A stretch of DNA of 64,000 nucleotides from Streptomyces sp. NBC_00582. Lineage in GTDB: Bacteria > Actinomycetota > Actinomycetes > Streptomycetales > Streptomycetaceae. Under the pieces are notes generated by a model. The model did not search any database. It worked only from the letters and a program-made list of their open reading frames with translations, and was not told where the DNA came from. Where the stretch lies: positions 4,030,001 to 4,094,000 of the forward strand of contig NZ_CP107772.1 in assembly GCF_036345155.1 (NCBI RefSeq), read 5' to 3'. Made by a program: the position numbers and the translations under genes. Below are positions 8,518 to 16,191 of the stretch, piece by piece (positions within the stretch are counted from its first letter, which is position 1; each line of letters starts with the position of its first letter).

Positions 8518-10062
8518 ATGCCGAATCCCGCCCGGCTGCGCGCCGCCGCCCTGACCGCGACCGCCCTCCTGCTGGCCTCCGCGGTGGCCGGCTGTGGCGA
8601 CGACGCCGGGGACGAGGATCTGACGGGGCAGAAACTGGACTGGAAGGACTGCCCGGCGCCGTCCTCCTCGGAGGGCGGCGGCAACGCCCCCTCCGCGCTG
8701 CCGGACGGCGACCGGTGGGAGTGCGCCACGATGAAGGCGCCCCGGGACTGGGCCGATCCGAAGGGCGACACCATCAAGATCGCGCTGATCCGGGCCGAGA
8801 CGAGCGGCGACCCCGGCCGGCGGATCGGGTCACTGGTGTTCAACTTCGGTGGGCCCGGCGGCTCGGGCGTGAGCACCCTGCCGGCGTTCGGCGAGGACTA
8901 CACGACCCTGCGCACCCGCTACGACCTGGTGAGCTTCGACCCGCGCGGGGTCGGCCGCAGCGCCGGCGTGACCTGCGAGAACGACCAGCAGCTCGACGCC
9001 TACTTCCAGCAGGACATGACCCCCGACGACGCCGCCGAGCGCACCGCGCTCCTGAACAACACCGAGGCGTTCAACGCGGCCTGCGAGAAGCACTCCGGGA
9101 CGATGCTGCCGCATGTGCGCACCACCGACGCGGCCCGTGACATGGACCTGATGCGCCAGGTCCTGGGCGACAAGAAACTGCACTACTTCGGCATCTCCTA
9201 CGGCACCGAACTCGGCGGCGTCTACGCCCACCTTTTCCCCCGGAACGTCGGACGTGCCGTCTTCGACGCGGTCGTCGACCCGACGCAGACACCGGAACAA
9301 GGGGCCCTCGGCCAGGCCAGGGGCTTCCAGCTCGCACTCGACAACTACGCCGAGCACTGCACCTCCCAGACCGAGGCCTGCCCCGTCGGCGACACCGCGC
9401 AGGACGTGAAGGACCGGATCGCGGCCCTGCTGAAGCGGCTCGAGGCCAAGCCGATCCCCGGTGTCTTCCCCCGCGTCCTGACCCAGAGCGCCGCGACCAA
9501 CGGCATCGCGCAGGCGCTGTACTCGAAGGACTTCTGGGAGTACCTCACCGAGGGCCTGGAGCAGGCCGACGACGGGGAGGGCAGGATCCTGATGCTGCTG
9601 TCCGACTCGATGAACGGTCGCAGCGCCAACGGCGAGTACAGCAACATCGCGGCCGCGAACACCGCCATCAACTGCTCCGACGACAAGCCCCGCTACTCCG
9701 CCGACGACGTCGAGGGCAGGCTGCCGGAGTTCCGCGCCGCCTCACCGCTGTTCGGGGACTTCCTCGCCTGGTCCCTGGTCGGCTGCACCGACTGGGCCGT
9801 GCCGGGTGCCGCGGACCACCCGGACGTGGGCGCGGCCGGTTCGGCGCCCATCCTCGTGGTGGGCAACACCGGTGACCCGGCGACCCCGTACGAAGGGGCG
9901 CGGAGGATGGTGACCGCGCTGGGCAAGGGCGTCGGCGTGCAGCTGACCTACCGGGGCCAGGGGCACGGCGCCTACGGCAGCAAGAGCACGTGTGTGAAGG
10001 CGGCGGTGGACGGCTACCTGCTGGCGGGCAAGGTACCGGCCGCCGGAACCGTCTGCTCCTGA
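8518..10062 (+). CDS. Secreted TAP-like alpha/beta-hydrolase lipoprotein (peptidase), copy 1
   Basis: A 514-residue protein with a twin-Arg-free signal peptide ending in the lipobox VAGC, so it is probably a lipoprotein on the outer face of the membrane. The nucleophile elbow GISYG places the catalytic Ser near residue 226, and the C-terminal half has the TAP-like domain (ILVVGNTGDPATPYEGA, GHGAYGS with the likely catalytic His). The family includes Streptomyces tripeptidyl aminopeptidases and the mycelium-associated SlpD/SlpE proteinases, so release of N-terminal peptides is the expected activity. It is followed 146 bp later by a close paralogue. ATG 8518 is the only start that gives a clean signal peptide. 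Confidence 0.9.
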   Translation: MPNPARLRAAALTATALLLASAVAGCGDDAGDEDLTGQKLDWKDCPAPSSSEGGGNAPSALPDGDRWECATMKAPRDWADPKGDTIKIALIRAETSGDPGRRIGSLVFNFGGPGGSGVSTLPAFGEDYTTLRTRYDLVSFDPRGVGRSAGVTCENDQQLDAYFQQDMTPDDAAERTALLNNTEAFNAACEKHSGTMLPHVRTTDAARDMDLMRQVLGDKKLHYFGISYGTELGGVYAHLFPRNVGRAVFDAVVDPTQTPEQGALGQARGFQLALDNYAEHCTSQTEACPVGDTAQDVKDRIAALLKRLEAKPIPGVFPRVLTQSAATNGIAQALYSKDFWEYLTEGLEQADDGEGRILMLLSDSMNGRSANGEYSNIAAANTAINCSDDKPRYSADDVEGRLPEFRAASPLFGDFLAWSLVGCTDWAVPGAADHPDVGAAGSAPILVVGNTGDPATPYEGARRMVTALGKGVGVQLTYRGQGHGAYGSKSTCVKAAVDGYLLAGKVPAAGTVCS

Positions 10063-10108
10063 CCCTCCCCCACCTCTCCCTACCGCGGAAAATCAGCAGG
10101 TCACAACG

Positions 10109-10117
10109 TTATCCACA
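10109..10117 (+). other. Perfect DnaA-box sequence between the two TAP-like genes
   Basis: TTATCCACA lies in the 146-bp gap between the paralogous peptidase genes. It matches the E. coli R1 DnaA box exactly; Streptomyces boxes are more often TTGTCCACA. A single box far from dnaA could be a DnaA titration or regulatory site, or chance. Confidence 0.35.
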
Positions 10118-10208
10118 GGCTCCGACGGGCGGACCGGGCGCGGCCTACCATGGCCTGACAGCCGTCCCGCCGCCTGGCGCGGACGGTCGGCGAGGGGGGA
10201 AGGGCACA

Positions 10209-11768
10209 ATGGCGCGATTCCTACGGTGGACGGCTCTGGCTGCCGCCACCGCGCTGCTCGCCGTGGGCTGCAGCGGCGGCTCGTCGGGCGGCGGGGAGGA
10301 CGGAAAGGGGAGTTCGACGGGCGGCCGGCCGTCGGGGGGCTCGTCGGACACGTCGACTGCGGCGGCGCTCCCGGCTTCGCTCACCGGGCAGAAGCTGGAC
10401 TGGGGACGCTGCAAGGCGGGCGCCGACTCGGCGGCGCCGGGCCGCATGTGGCAGTGCGCCACGATGCAGGTGCCGCTGGACTGGTCGAAGCCCGACGGCG
10501 AGACCATCGGTCTGGCGCTGATCCGCGCCAAGTCCCGGGGCGGCGGCGAGCGGATCGGCTCGCTGCTGTTCAACTTCGGCGGTCCGGGCGGCTCGGGCGT
10601 GTCCACGCTCCCGCCGTACGGCTCCACGTTCTCCGCCCTGCGCGAGCGCTACGACCTGGTGAGCTGGGACCCGCGCGGGGTGGGCGGCAGCGAGGGCATC
10701 CGCTGCCGCAGCAACAAGGACATCCAGGCCGCCGAGTCCATCGACATCACCCCGGACACCCCCGCCGAGGAGCAGGCGTACCTCCAGGACGCCACCGACT
10801 TCGGCCAGGGCTGCGAGAAGGCCGCGGGTGATCTGCTGGCGCATGTGTCGACCACCGACACGGCCCGCGACATGGACCTGATGCGCCAGGTCCTCGGCGA
10901 CACGAGGATGCACTACTTCGGCATCTCCTACGGCACCGAACTCGGCGGTGTGTACGCCCATCTGTTCCCGAAGAAGGTGGGTCGGCTGATCCTCGACGCG
11001 GTCGTCGACCCGAGCGCCGACGCGGTGGGCCACGCCGAGAACCAGGCGAGGGGCTTCCAACGAGCACTCGACGACTATCTGAAGTCGACGGGCCAGGACC
11101 CCGAGCAGGGCACCGCGAAGATCGCGGACTTCCTGGACCGGCTCGACAGCCGGCCGCTGCCGACGTCCGACGGACGGAAGCTGAACCAGACGCTCGCCGT
11201 CACCGGCATCGTGCTCCCGCTGTACAGCGAGCAGAGCTGGCCGGCCCTGACCAGTGCCCTGGAGGCGGCGGAGCAGGGCGACGGCACCGAGCTGCTCGCG
11301 CTCGCCGACGGCTACAACGAGCGGGACTCCTCGGGGAGCTACGGCACGACGACCCACTCACAACGCGTCATATCGTGCTTGGACGACAGGCAGCGGCCGA
11401 CCGCCGAGGAGACGAGGAAGCGGCTGCCGGAGTTCGAGAAGATCTCGCCGGTCTTCGGGGACTTCCTGGGCTGGGACACGGCCGGCTGGTGTCACGACTG
11501 GCCGGTGGCCGGGCAGTACGACACCCCGGAGGTCAGCGCGGCGGGCGCGCCGCCGATCCTGCTGGTCGGCAACACCGGGGACCCGGCGACCCCGTACGAG
11601 GGCGCGCGCAAGATGGCCGACGAACTCGGCAGGGGGATCGGTGTGCTGCTGACCTGGAAGGGCGAGGGACACGGTGCCTACGGCAGCGGGAGCGACTGCG
11701 TCGACTCCGCGGTGAACGCCTACCTGGTCAAGGGCACGGTGCCCGAGGACGGCAAGGTCTGCTCATGA
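10209..11768 (+). CDS. Secreted TAP-like alpha/beta-hydrolase lipoprotein (peptidase), copy 2
   Basis: A 519-residue paralogue of the preceding gene. It has a signal peptide with lipobox AVGC followed by a Gly/Ser-rich tether, the nucleophile elbow GISYG (Ser near residue 239), and the C-terminal TAP motif with GNTGDPATPYEGARKM and GHGAYGS. The catalytic core is strongly conserved between the copies (SLLFNFGGPGGSG, DLMRQVLGD), while the tether after the lipobox differs, as expected for an old tandem duplication. The start ATG 10209 follows a GGGGGGA ribosome-binding site. Expected role: cell-wall-associated amino- or tripeptidyl-peptidase. Confidence 0.9.
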   Translation: MARFLRWTALAAATALLAVGCSGGSSGGGEDGKGSSTGGRPSGGSSDTSTAAALPASLTGQKLDWGRCKAGADSAAPGRMWQCATMQVPLDWSKPDGETIGLALIRAKSRGGGERIGSLLFNFGGPGGSGVSTLPPYGSTFSALRERYDLVSWDPRGVGGSEGIRCRSNKDIQAAESIDITPDTPAEEQAYLQDATDFGQGCEKAAGDLLAHVSTTDTARDMDLMRQVLGDTRMHYFGISYGTELGGVYAHLFPKKVGRLILDAVVDPSADAVGHAENQARGFQRALDDYLKSTGQDPEQGTAKIADFLDRLDSRPLPTSDGRKLNQTLAVTGIVLPLYSEQSWPALTSALEAAEQGDGTELLALADGYNERDSSGSYGTTTHSQRVISCLDDRQRPTAEETRKRLPEFEKISPVFGDFLGWDTAGWCHDWPVAGQYDTPEVSAAGAPPILLVGNTGDPATPYEGARKMADELGRGIGVLLTWKGEGHGAYGSGSDCVDSAVNAYLVKGTVPEDGKVCS

Positions 11769-11769
11769 C

Positions 11770-11816
11770 GTCGGCGGGGGCCCCGGGCACTCGTGGCGCC
11801 CGGGGCCCCCGCCGAC
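11770..11816. terminator. Bidirectional intrinsic terminator
   Basis: A perfect 19-bp GC-rich stem (11770-11788 with 11798-11816) with a 9-base loop sits between the converging ends of the second TAP-like gene and moeZ. Confidence 0.9.
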
Positions 11817-11833
11817 AGGGGTGTGGCGTGGGG

Positions 11834-13012
11834 TCAGTAGACCGGCTTGCTCGGCTCGATCTGGTTGACCCAGCCGATGACACCGCCACCGACGTGGACG
11901 GCGTCCGCGAAGCCCGCGGACTTCAGCACGGCGAGGACTTCCGCACTGCGGACACCCGTCTTGCAGTGCAAGACGATCTTCTTGTCCTGGGGCAGCCCCT
12001 CCAGGGCGGTGCCCAGGAGGAACTCGTTCTTCGGGATCAGCTTGGCGCCCGGGATGGAGACGATCTCGTACTCGTTCGGCTCGCGGACGTCGATGATCTC
12101 GATGTTCTCGCCGTCGTCGATCCACTCCTTGAGCTGCTTGGGAGTGATCGTCGAGCCGGCGGCCGCCTGCTGGGCCTCCTCGGAGACGACGCCGCAGAAG
12201 GCCTCGTAGTCGATGAGCTCGGTGACGGTCGGGTTCTCGCCGCAGACCGCGCAGTCGGGGTCCTTGCGGACCTTGACCTGGCGGTACTGCATCTCCAGGG
12301 CGTCGTAGATCATGAGGCGCCCGACCAGCGGCTCACCGGTGCCGGTGAGGACCTTGATCGCCTCGGTGACCTGGATGGAGCCGATCGACGCGCACAGCAC
12401 ACCGAGGACGCCGCCCTCCGCGCAGGACGGGACCATGCCCGGCGGCGGGGGCTCCGGGTACAGGCAGCGGTAGCAGGGGCCGTGCTCGGACCAGAACACC
12501 GAGGCCTGGCCGTCGAAGCGGTAGATCGAGCCCCAGACGTACGGCTTGTTCAGCAGCACGCACGCGTCGTTGACCAGGTAGCGGGTCGCGAAGTTGTCCG
12601 TGCCGTCGACGATCAGGTCGTACTGGCTGAAGATGTCCATCACGTTCTCGGCCTCGAGCCGTTCCTCGTGAAGGATCACGTTCACGTACGGGTTGATGCC
12701 GAGGACGGAGTCACGCGCGGACTCGGCCTTGGAGCGGCCGATGTCCGCCTGACTGTGGATGATCTGGCGCTGCAGGTTCGACTCGTCGACCTCGTCGAAC
12801 TCCACGATGCCGAGCGTGCCCACGCCCGCCGCGGCCAGGTACATCAGCGCCGGCGAGCCCAGGCCGCCGGCGCCCACACAGAGCACCTTGGCGTTCTTCA
12901 GCCGCTTCTGCCCGTCCATCCCGACGTCCGGGATGATCAGGTGGCGGGAGTACCGGCGAACCTCGTCTACGGTGAGCTCAGCGGCTGGCTCGACCAGGGG
13001 TGGCAGCGACAC
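11834..13012 (-). CDS. moeZ: Adenylyltransferase/sulfurtransferase MoeZ
   Basis: A 392-residue fusion of a ThiF/MoeB adenylation domain and a C-terminal rhodanese domain. The nucleotide-binding loop GAGGLGSP, the paired zinc-ligand CxxC motifs CYRC (about 183) and CAVC (about 256), and the rhodanese active-site loop HCKTGVRS (Cys near 349) are all intact. The enzyme adenylates and thiolates C-terminal glycines of sulfur-carrier proteins (ThiS, MoaD, CysO). In actinomycetes it acts as a shared activator for molybdopterin, thiamine, cysteine and some thio-sugar pathways. The start is GTG 13012 with GGAG five bases upstream. It lies 63 bp downstream of the spherulin-4 gene in the same direction, so read-through from that block is possible. 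Confidence 0.95.
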   Translation of the reverse strand: MSLPPLVEPAAELTVDEVRRYSRHLIIPDVGMDGQKRLKNAKVLCVGAGGLGSPALMYLAAAGVGTLGIVEFDEVDESNLQRQIIHSQADIGRSKAESARDSVLGINPYVNVILHEERLEAENVMDIFSQYDLIVDGTDNFATRYLVNDACVLLNKPYVWGSIYRFDGQASVFWSEHGPCYRCLYPEPPPPGMVPSCAEGGVLGVLCASIGSIQVTEAIKVLTGTGEPLVGRLMIYDALEMQYRQVKVRKDPDCAVCGENPTVTELIDYEAFCGVVSEEAQQAAAGSTITPKQLKEWIDDGENIEIIDVREPNEYEIVSIPGAKLIPKNEFLLGTALEGLPQDKKIVLHCKTGVRSAEVLAVLKSAGFADAVHVGGGVIGWVNQIEPSKPVY

Positions 13013-13075
13013 GGGGACTCCGTTGGTCGGTCGATCACTACAGTTGTTCTCCCCGTAACACTGCCACGGCCTTCT

Positions 13076-13834
13076 TCATTCCGAGACACCCGTTCCGATC
13101 CGCGAGACGATTTCGTCCCAGTAGCCGGGCATGGTCGCCCATGGGTCGTCCAGACCGCCGCGGTCGCCCCGGTCGGTGAACCAGATCGTGGCCGCGCCCT
13201 GCCAGCGGGCGATGCGCAGGGCCTCGTCGAGATGGCCGCGGGGCGTGCCGTGCACCAAGTGGCAGAACCGCTCGGGCGGATGGTCGGCGGTCCACTCGGC
13301 CACCTGCGACCAGCGGTAGTCGGTCCACGGGCCGGAGAAGGTGACCAACTGGTCGGCGTGGTCGGCGTAGCCCGGGTGCGGGTGGATCCCCTGGCCGAGG
13401 ACGATGTGGGGCGCCTCACGCAGGGTGCGCAGGGCGTCGACCGTACGGCGGACCTCGGGGAGTTCGGCGCGTCCGGCCGGGCAGCGGTCCAGGAGGAAGC
13501 CGTCGACCCGGTACCAGTCGAGGTGCCGCCGTGCGTCGGAGAGCACCTCGGCGAGGGCGCGGACGCCGTGGACGAGATCGAGGTGCCCGAGGACGCGGAC
13601 GCCCGCGTTGCGCAGTCCCCCCGCGGCCTGGAGGCAGTGCGGGTCGGGGCGGACACCGGGGCCGTCGGCGACGTTCAGCACGACCCAGTGCAGGGCGCCG
13701 CCCGCGCGGGCGAGAGCGCCCCACTCGGCCGGTGCGAGCAGGGGGTGGGCCATACCGGGCACACCGAGGCCGGTGCGCAGGTCGGTGGTCCCGGCGCTCG
13801 GGATGCCGGTCGGCGTACCGGTCAGATACGACAT
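13076..13834 (-). CDS. Spherulin-4 family protein (candidate GH135-type glycoside hydrolase)
   Basis: A 252-residue single-domain protein of the spherulation-specific family 4 type (PF12138). Visible family signatures are GGALHWVVLNVADGPG, VLGHLDLVHG, the YRVDGFLLD strand with acidic residues suited to catalysis, and VTFSGPW. Fungal Sph3 of this family is an endo-N-acetylgalactosaminidase that cuts galactosaminogalactan, hence the hydrolase proposal. I see no signal peptide, so it may act in the cytoplasm or leave by another route. Its ATG (13834) lies inside the end of the epimerase gene (13-base overlap), implying translational coupling. Confidence 0.75.
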   Translation of the reverse strand: MSYLTGTPTGIPSAGTTDLRTGLGVPGMAHPLLAPAEWGALARAGGALHWVVLNVADGPGVRPDPHCLQAAGGLRNAGVRVLGHLDLVHGVRALAEVLSDARRHLDWYRVDGFLLDRCPAGRAELPEVRRTVDALRTLREAPHIVLGQGIHPHPGYADHADQLVTFSGPWTDYRWSQVAEWTADHPPERFCHLVHGTPRGHLDEALRIARWQGAATIWFTDRGDRGGLDDPWATMPGYWDEIVSRIGTGVSE

Positions 13835-14784
13835 GCCGCCTCCATCCAGATGTCGGCGAGGGACTCCTCCAGACCGATCCGGGGCCGCCAGCCGAGCCGG
13901 TCGCGGGCGGTGCGCACATCGGCCTGCTGCCAGCTGCCGCAGCCGTCCGGGTACGGGTACACGACCGGGGCCGCGTGGTCGGAGTCGGCGCGGGGGTGCC
14001 CGATGGCCGGCCTCAGATGGGTGCCGGGCGGGCCGTCGAGTTCATGGAGGGCACCGCCGTATCCGGCCACGCGCGCGAGGACCGAGGCGGCTTCGCGCAG
14101 CCGGACGGCGCGGCCGGAGCCGATGTTGATGACGCCCTGCGCGGCGGAGAGCGAGGCGGCGTGCACGGCGCGGGCGACGTCGCGGACGTCGACGAAGTCG
14201 CGCTGCGCGCCGAGTCCGCCGAGTTTGAGCTCGCCGTCGCCGGACTGCATGGCGCGGCGCATGGCCTCCGCGAGGCGTCCCAGCGGGGATCCGGCCGGGG
14301 TGCCGGGGCCGGCCGGGGAGAACACCCGCAGGACGACGGCGTCCAGACCGGAGCCGAGGACGAGTTCGGTGGCGGCGAGTTTGCTGACGCCGTACGGGCC
14401 GCCGGGGCGGGGGACGGCGTCCTCGGCGGTGGAGGAGCCGGGCTGGCTCGGGCCGTACTCGGCGCCGCAGCCGATCTGCACGAGACGGGCGCCGCAGCCG
14501 CTGCGGCGCAGGGCCTCGCAGACGGTGGCGACGGCGACGGTGTTGTGCCGGGTGAGTTCGCGGGCACCGCCACGGGTGGCGCCCGCGCAGTTGACGACGA
14601 CCTGGGGGTGTACCGCGTCGAGGAAGCGGGTGAGCGCGCCGGGGCTGCCGGACGCGAGGTCGAAGCGGACGTCGGCGTCGTCGCCGCGGCCGAGCGCGGT
14701 GAGCTGGACGGCCGGGTCGGCGAGCAGGCGGTCGGCGACGAAGCGGCCGAGGTAGCCGTTGGCTCCGATCAGCAGGACCCTCAT
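13822..14784 (-). CDS. NAD-dependent epimerase/dehydratase (extended SDR)
   Basis: A 320-residue extended short-chain dehydrogenase. The N-terminal Rossmann motif is GANGYLG (residues 7-13) and the catalytic YxxxK is YGVSK (about 131-135). The tail GWRPRIGLEESLADIW is typical of nucleotide-sugar epimerases. The substrate cannot be read from the sequence; a UDP-hexose or UDP-HexNAc 4-epimerase would fit the neighbouring glycosyltransferase. Its ATG shares an ATGA overlap with the short gene upstream, and the spherulin-4 gene starts within its 3' end, so three reading frames are tightly coupled. Confidence 0.85.
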   Translation of the reverse strand: MRVLLIGANGYLGRFVADRLLADPAVQLTALGRGDDADVRFDLASGSPGALTRFLDAVHPQVVVNCAGATRGGARELTRHNTVAVATVCEALRRSGCGARLVQIGCGAEYGPSQPGSSTAEDAVPRPGGPYGVSKLAATELVLGSGLDAVVLRVFSPAGPGTPAGSPLGRLAEAMRRAMQSGDGELKLGGLGAQRDFVDVRDVARAVHAASLSAAQGVINIGSGRAVRLREAASVLARVAGYGGALHELDGPPGTHLRPAIGHPRADSDHAAPVVYPYPDGCGSWQQADVRTARDRLGWRPRIGLEESLADIWMEAACRI

Positions 14785-14933
14785 CGTGCGGCTCCCTGGG
14801 TGCGCGCTGCGGCGGTCGGGGCCGGGTGGGCTCCGCTCGCCCCGGGTGCTGCGGCCGCTCCTGTGACCGCGGGGGCTCCTGCGACCGCGGGTGTCCCGGT
14901 GGCTCCGGTCGCTCCGGATCGGGAGGTGGTCAT
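14781..14933 (-). CDS. Small Ala/Gly/Thr-rich peptide, 50 residues, coupled to the epimerase gene
   Basis: A short reading frame starting at ATG 14933. It has an excellent ribosome-binding site (GAAGGAGA, seven bases upstream) and its stop overlaps the epimerase start as ATGA. The peptide starts MTTSRSGATG and continues as a low-complexity Ala/Gly/Pro/Thr repeat with no recognisable domain. The strong site and exact coupling argue for translation; the composition argues against a folded enzyme. It may be a coupling leader, a disordered small protein, or a decayed N-terminal domain. I found no homologous family from memory. Confidence 0.5.
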   Translation of the reverse strand: MTTSRSGATGATGTPAVAGAPAVTGAAAAPGASGAHPAPTAAARTQGAAR

Positions 14934-15039
14934 CTGGTCTCTCCTTCGAGGGTGGTGCGGTTGCCCGCGGGATGGAGGAGCGCGTGCGTCGTGCGGTCCG
15001 CGCACGGTGGGGGTGGCGCTGCGCGCGGTGGTCGGGGGC

Positions 15040-16191
15040 TCAGCACGGGTGGGCCGTTCGTGCGTGGGCCGAGGCTCTGGTCAGGGTGCGGGTGGCGTGG
15101 ACGAGCAGGGGCAGGGCGGCGGCTCCGCAGAGCAGGGCCGGGAGGGCCGCCGGGCCCCAGGCGGTGACGAGGGTCTCGACGGGGACGGAGAGGAGGCCGC
15201 AGCCGGGCAGTCGGCCCGCGAGGACGGTGGCCGGGGCGAGGGCTTCGGCGGTTCCGGTGGCGCCGAGGACGAGGGCCGGGAGGTGCGGGAAGCCGTGGAC
15301 CGTGAGGAGGCGGGCGAGGAAGAGGAGGGCGCCCAGGGTGAGGACGGGGGCGTACGCGGCCGGCTCGTCCAGGGCCGCGGCGCCGAGGGCGGTGAGTGCG
15401 CCGAGCGTGGCCAGGAAGAGCGTGAACACACCGAGCAGCAGGGGCTGTACGGACGCGGTGAACTCCTCCAGGCCGCGGCTGGCGTCGAGCCTGCGGCGGG
15501 CGCGGGCGGACAGGAGGTGGGCACAGCAGGCGGCGGGTGCGCAGGCCAGGGTGAGGGTGAGCAGGGGCGCGGGGGCGAAGGGCCAGGGGCCGTCCGGCGC
15601 GCCGGTGGGCGGCCCGTCGGGGCCTCCTGCCACGGTGGCCCGGAGCAGGCCGTCGCCGAGGGCCGCGTAGGCGAGGAGCCAGCAGGTCCAGAGGGTGGTC
15701 CGGAGCCGGCCGCGGCGGGTGCCGGCGCGGGGGCCGAGCGGGCCCTTGCGGAGGGCCTGGCGCAGGGCGAGGGTCACCGCGAGGACGCCGACGGCGGCCA
15801 CGAGAAGGCGGGTCCGCCCTTCGGTGAGGCGCAGTCCCGTCAGGGCGACGGCGCACAGGGCGCCCGGCAGCAGGGTGAGCAGGGCGCGGCCCGGGCGGGG
15901 GCGCGGGAGGGCGGTGGGCGCCGGGCGCGGGCGTGTGTCGTCGCCGCGCGGGACCCGGGCGTACAACTCCTCGGCGAGGGAGAAGACGTCCCGGTGCCGG
16001 AAACGGGCCGCGGTGCGGTCGGTGACTCCGTGGGCCTCCAGACCCGCCGCGATCTCCAGGGGGTCGACGGCCCGTTCGCACAGCTCCCGGTGACGGTGCA
16101 TCAGCGCCTTCACGGGGTCGCCGGCCCCTCGGCGCGTGGTGGTCGGCCTCTCGGGGGTTCCGGGCCGGTCCAGTTCGCCCAGGTCGCTCAT
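15040..16191 (-). CDS. Predicted polytopic membrane protein of the exopolysaccharide-like block
   Basis: A 383-residue protein. Residues 1-110 are soluble and contain a small helical motif (LCERAVDPLEIAAGLEAHGV, then FRHRDVFSLAEELYARV) that often precedes membrane domains in actinomycetes. The rest contains roughly eight to ten hydrophobic segments rich in Leu/Ala. I do not recognise the family. It is not an obvious PelG flippase, ABC permease or Wzx. Its ATG (16191) overlaps the stop of the PelF-like glycosyltransferase as ATGA and has GAGGGGG four bases upstream. That coupling suggests it works with the transferase, perhaps in export or anchoring of the product; this is inference. Confidence 0.7.
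   Translation of the reverse strand: MSDLGELDRPGTPERPTTTRRGAGDPVKALMHRHRELCERAVDPLEIAAGLEAHGVTDRTAARFRHRDVFSLAEELYARVPRGDDTRPRPAPTALPRPRPGRALLTLLPGALCAVALTGLRLTEGRTRLLVAAVGVLAVTLALRQALRKGPLGPRAGTRRGRLRTTLWTCWLLAYAALGDGLLRATVAGGPDGPPTGAPDGPWPFAPAPLLTLTLACAPAACCAHLLSARARRRLDASRGLEEFTASVQPLLLGVFTLFLATLGALTALGAAALDEPAAYAPVLTLGALLFLARLLTVHGFPHLPALVLGATGTAEALAPATVLAGRLPGCGLLSVPVETLVTAWGPAALPALLCGAAALPLLVHATRTLTRASAHARTAHPC

Noticed and set aside
5178..8876. A 1232-codon minus-strand frame spanning the ATL gene and the LPG-type gene
   Set aside because: Only its end (5178-5582) is a real gene; the rest is antisense to a plus-strand membrane protein with clear domains.
11375..14755. Plus-strand 1126-codon frame over moeZ and the epimerase
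   Set aside because: Antisense shadow; both minus-strand genes are intact with catalytic motifs.
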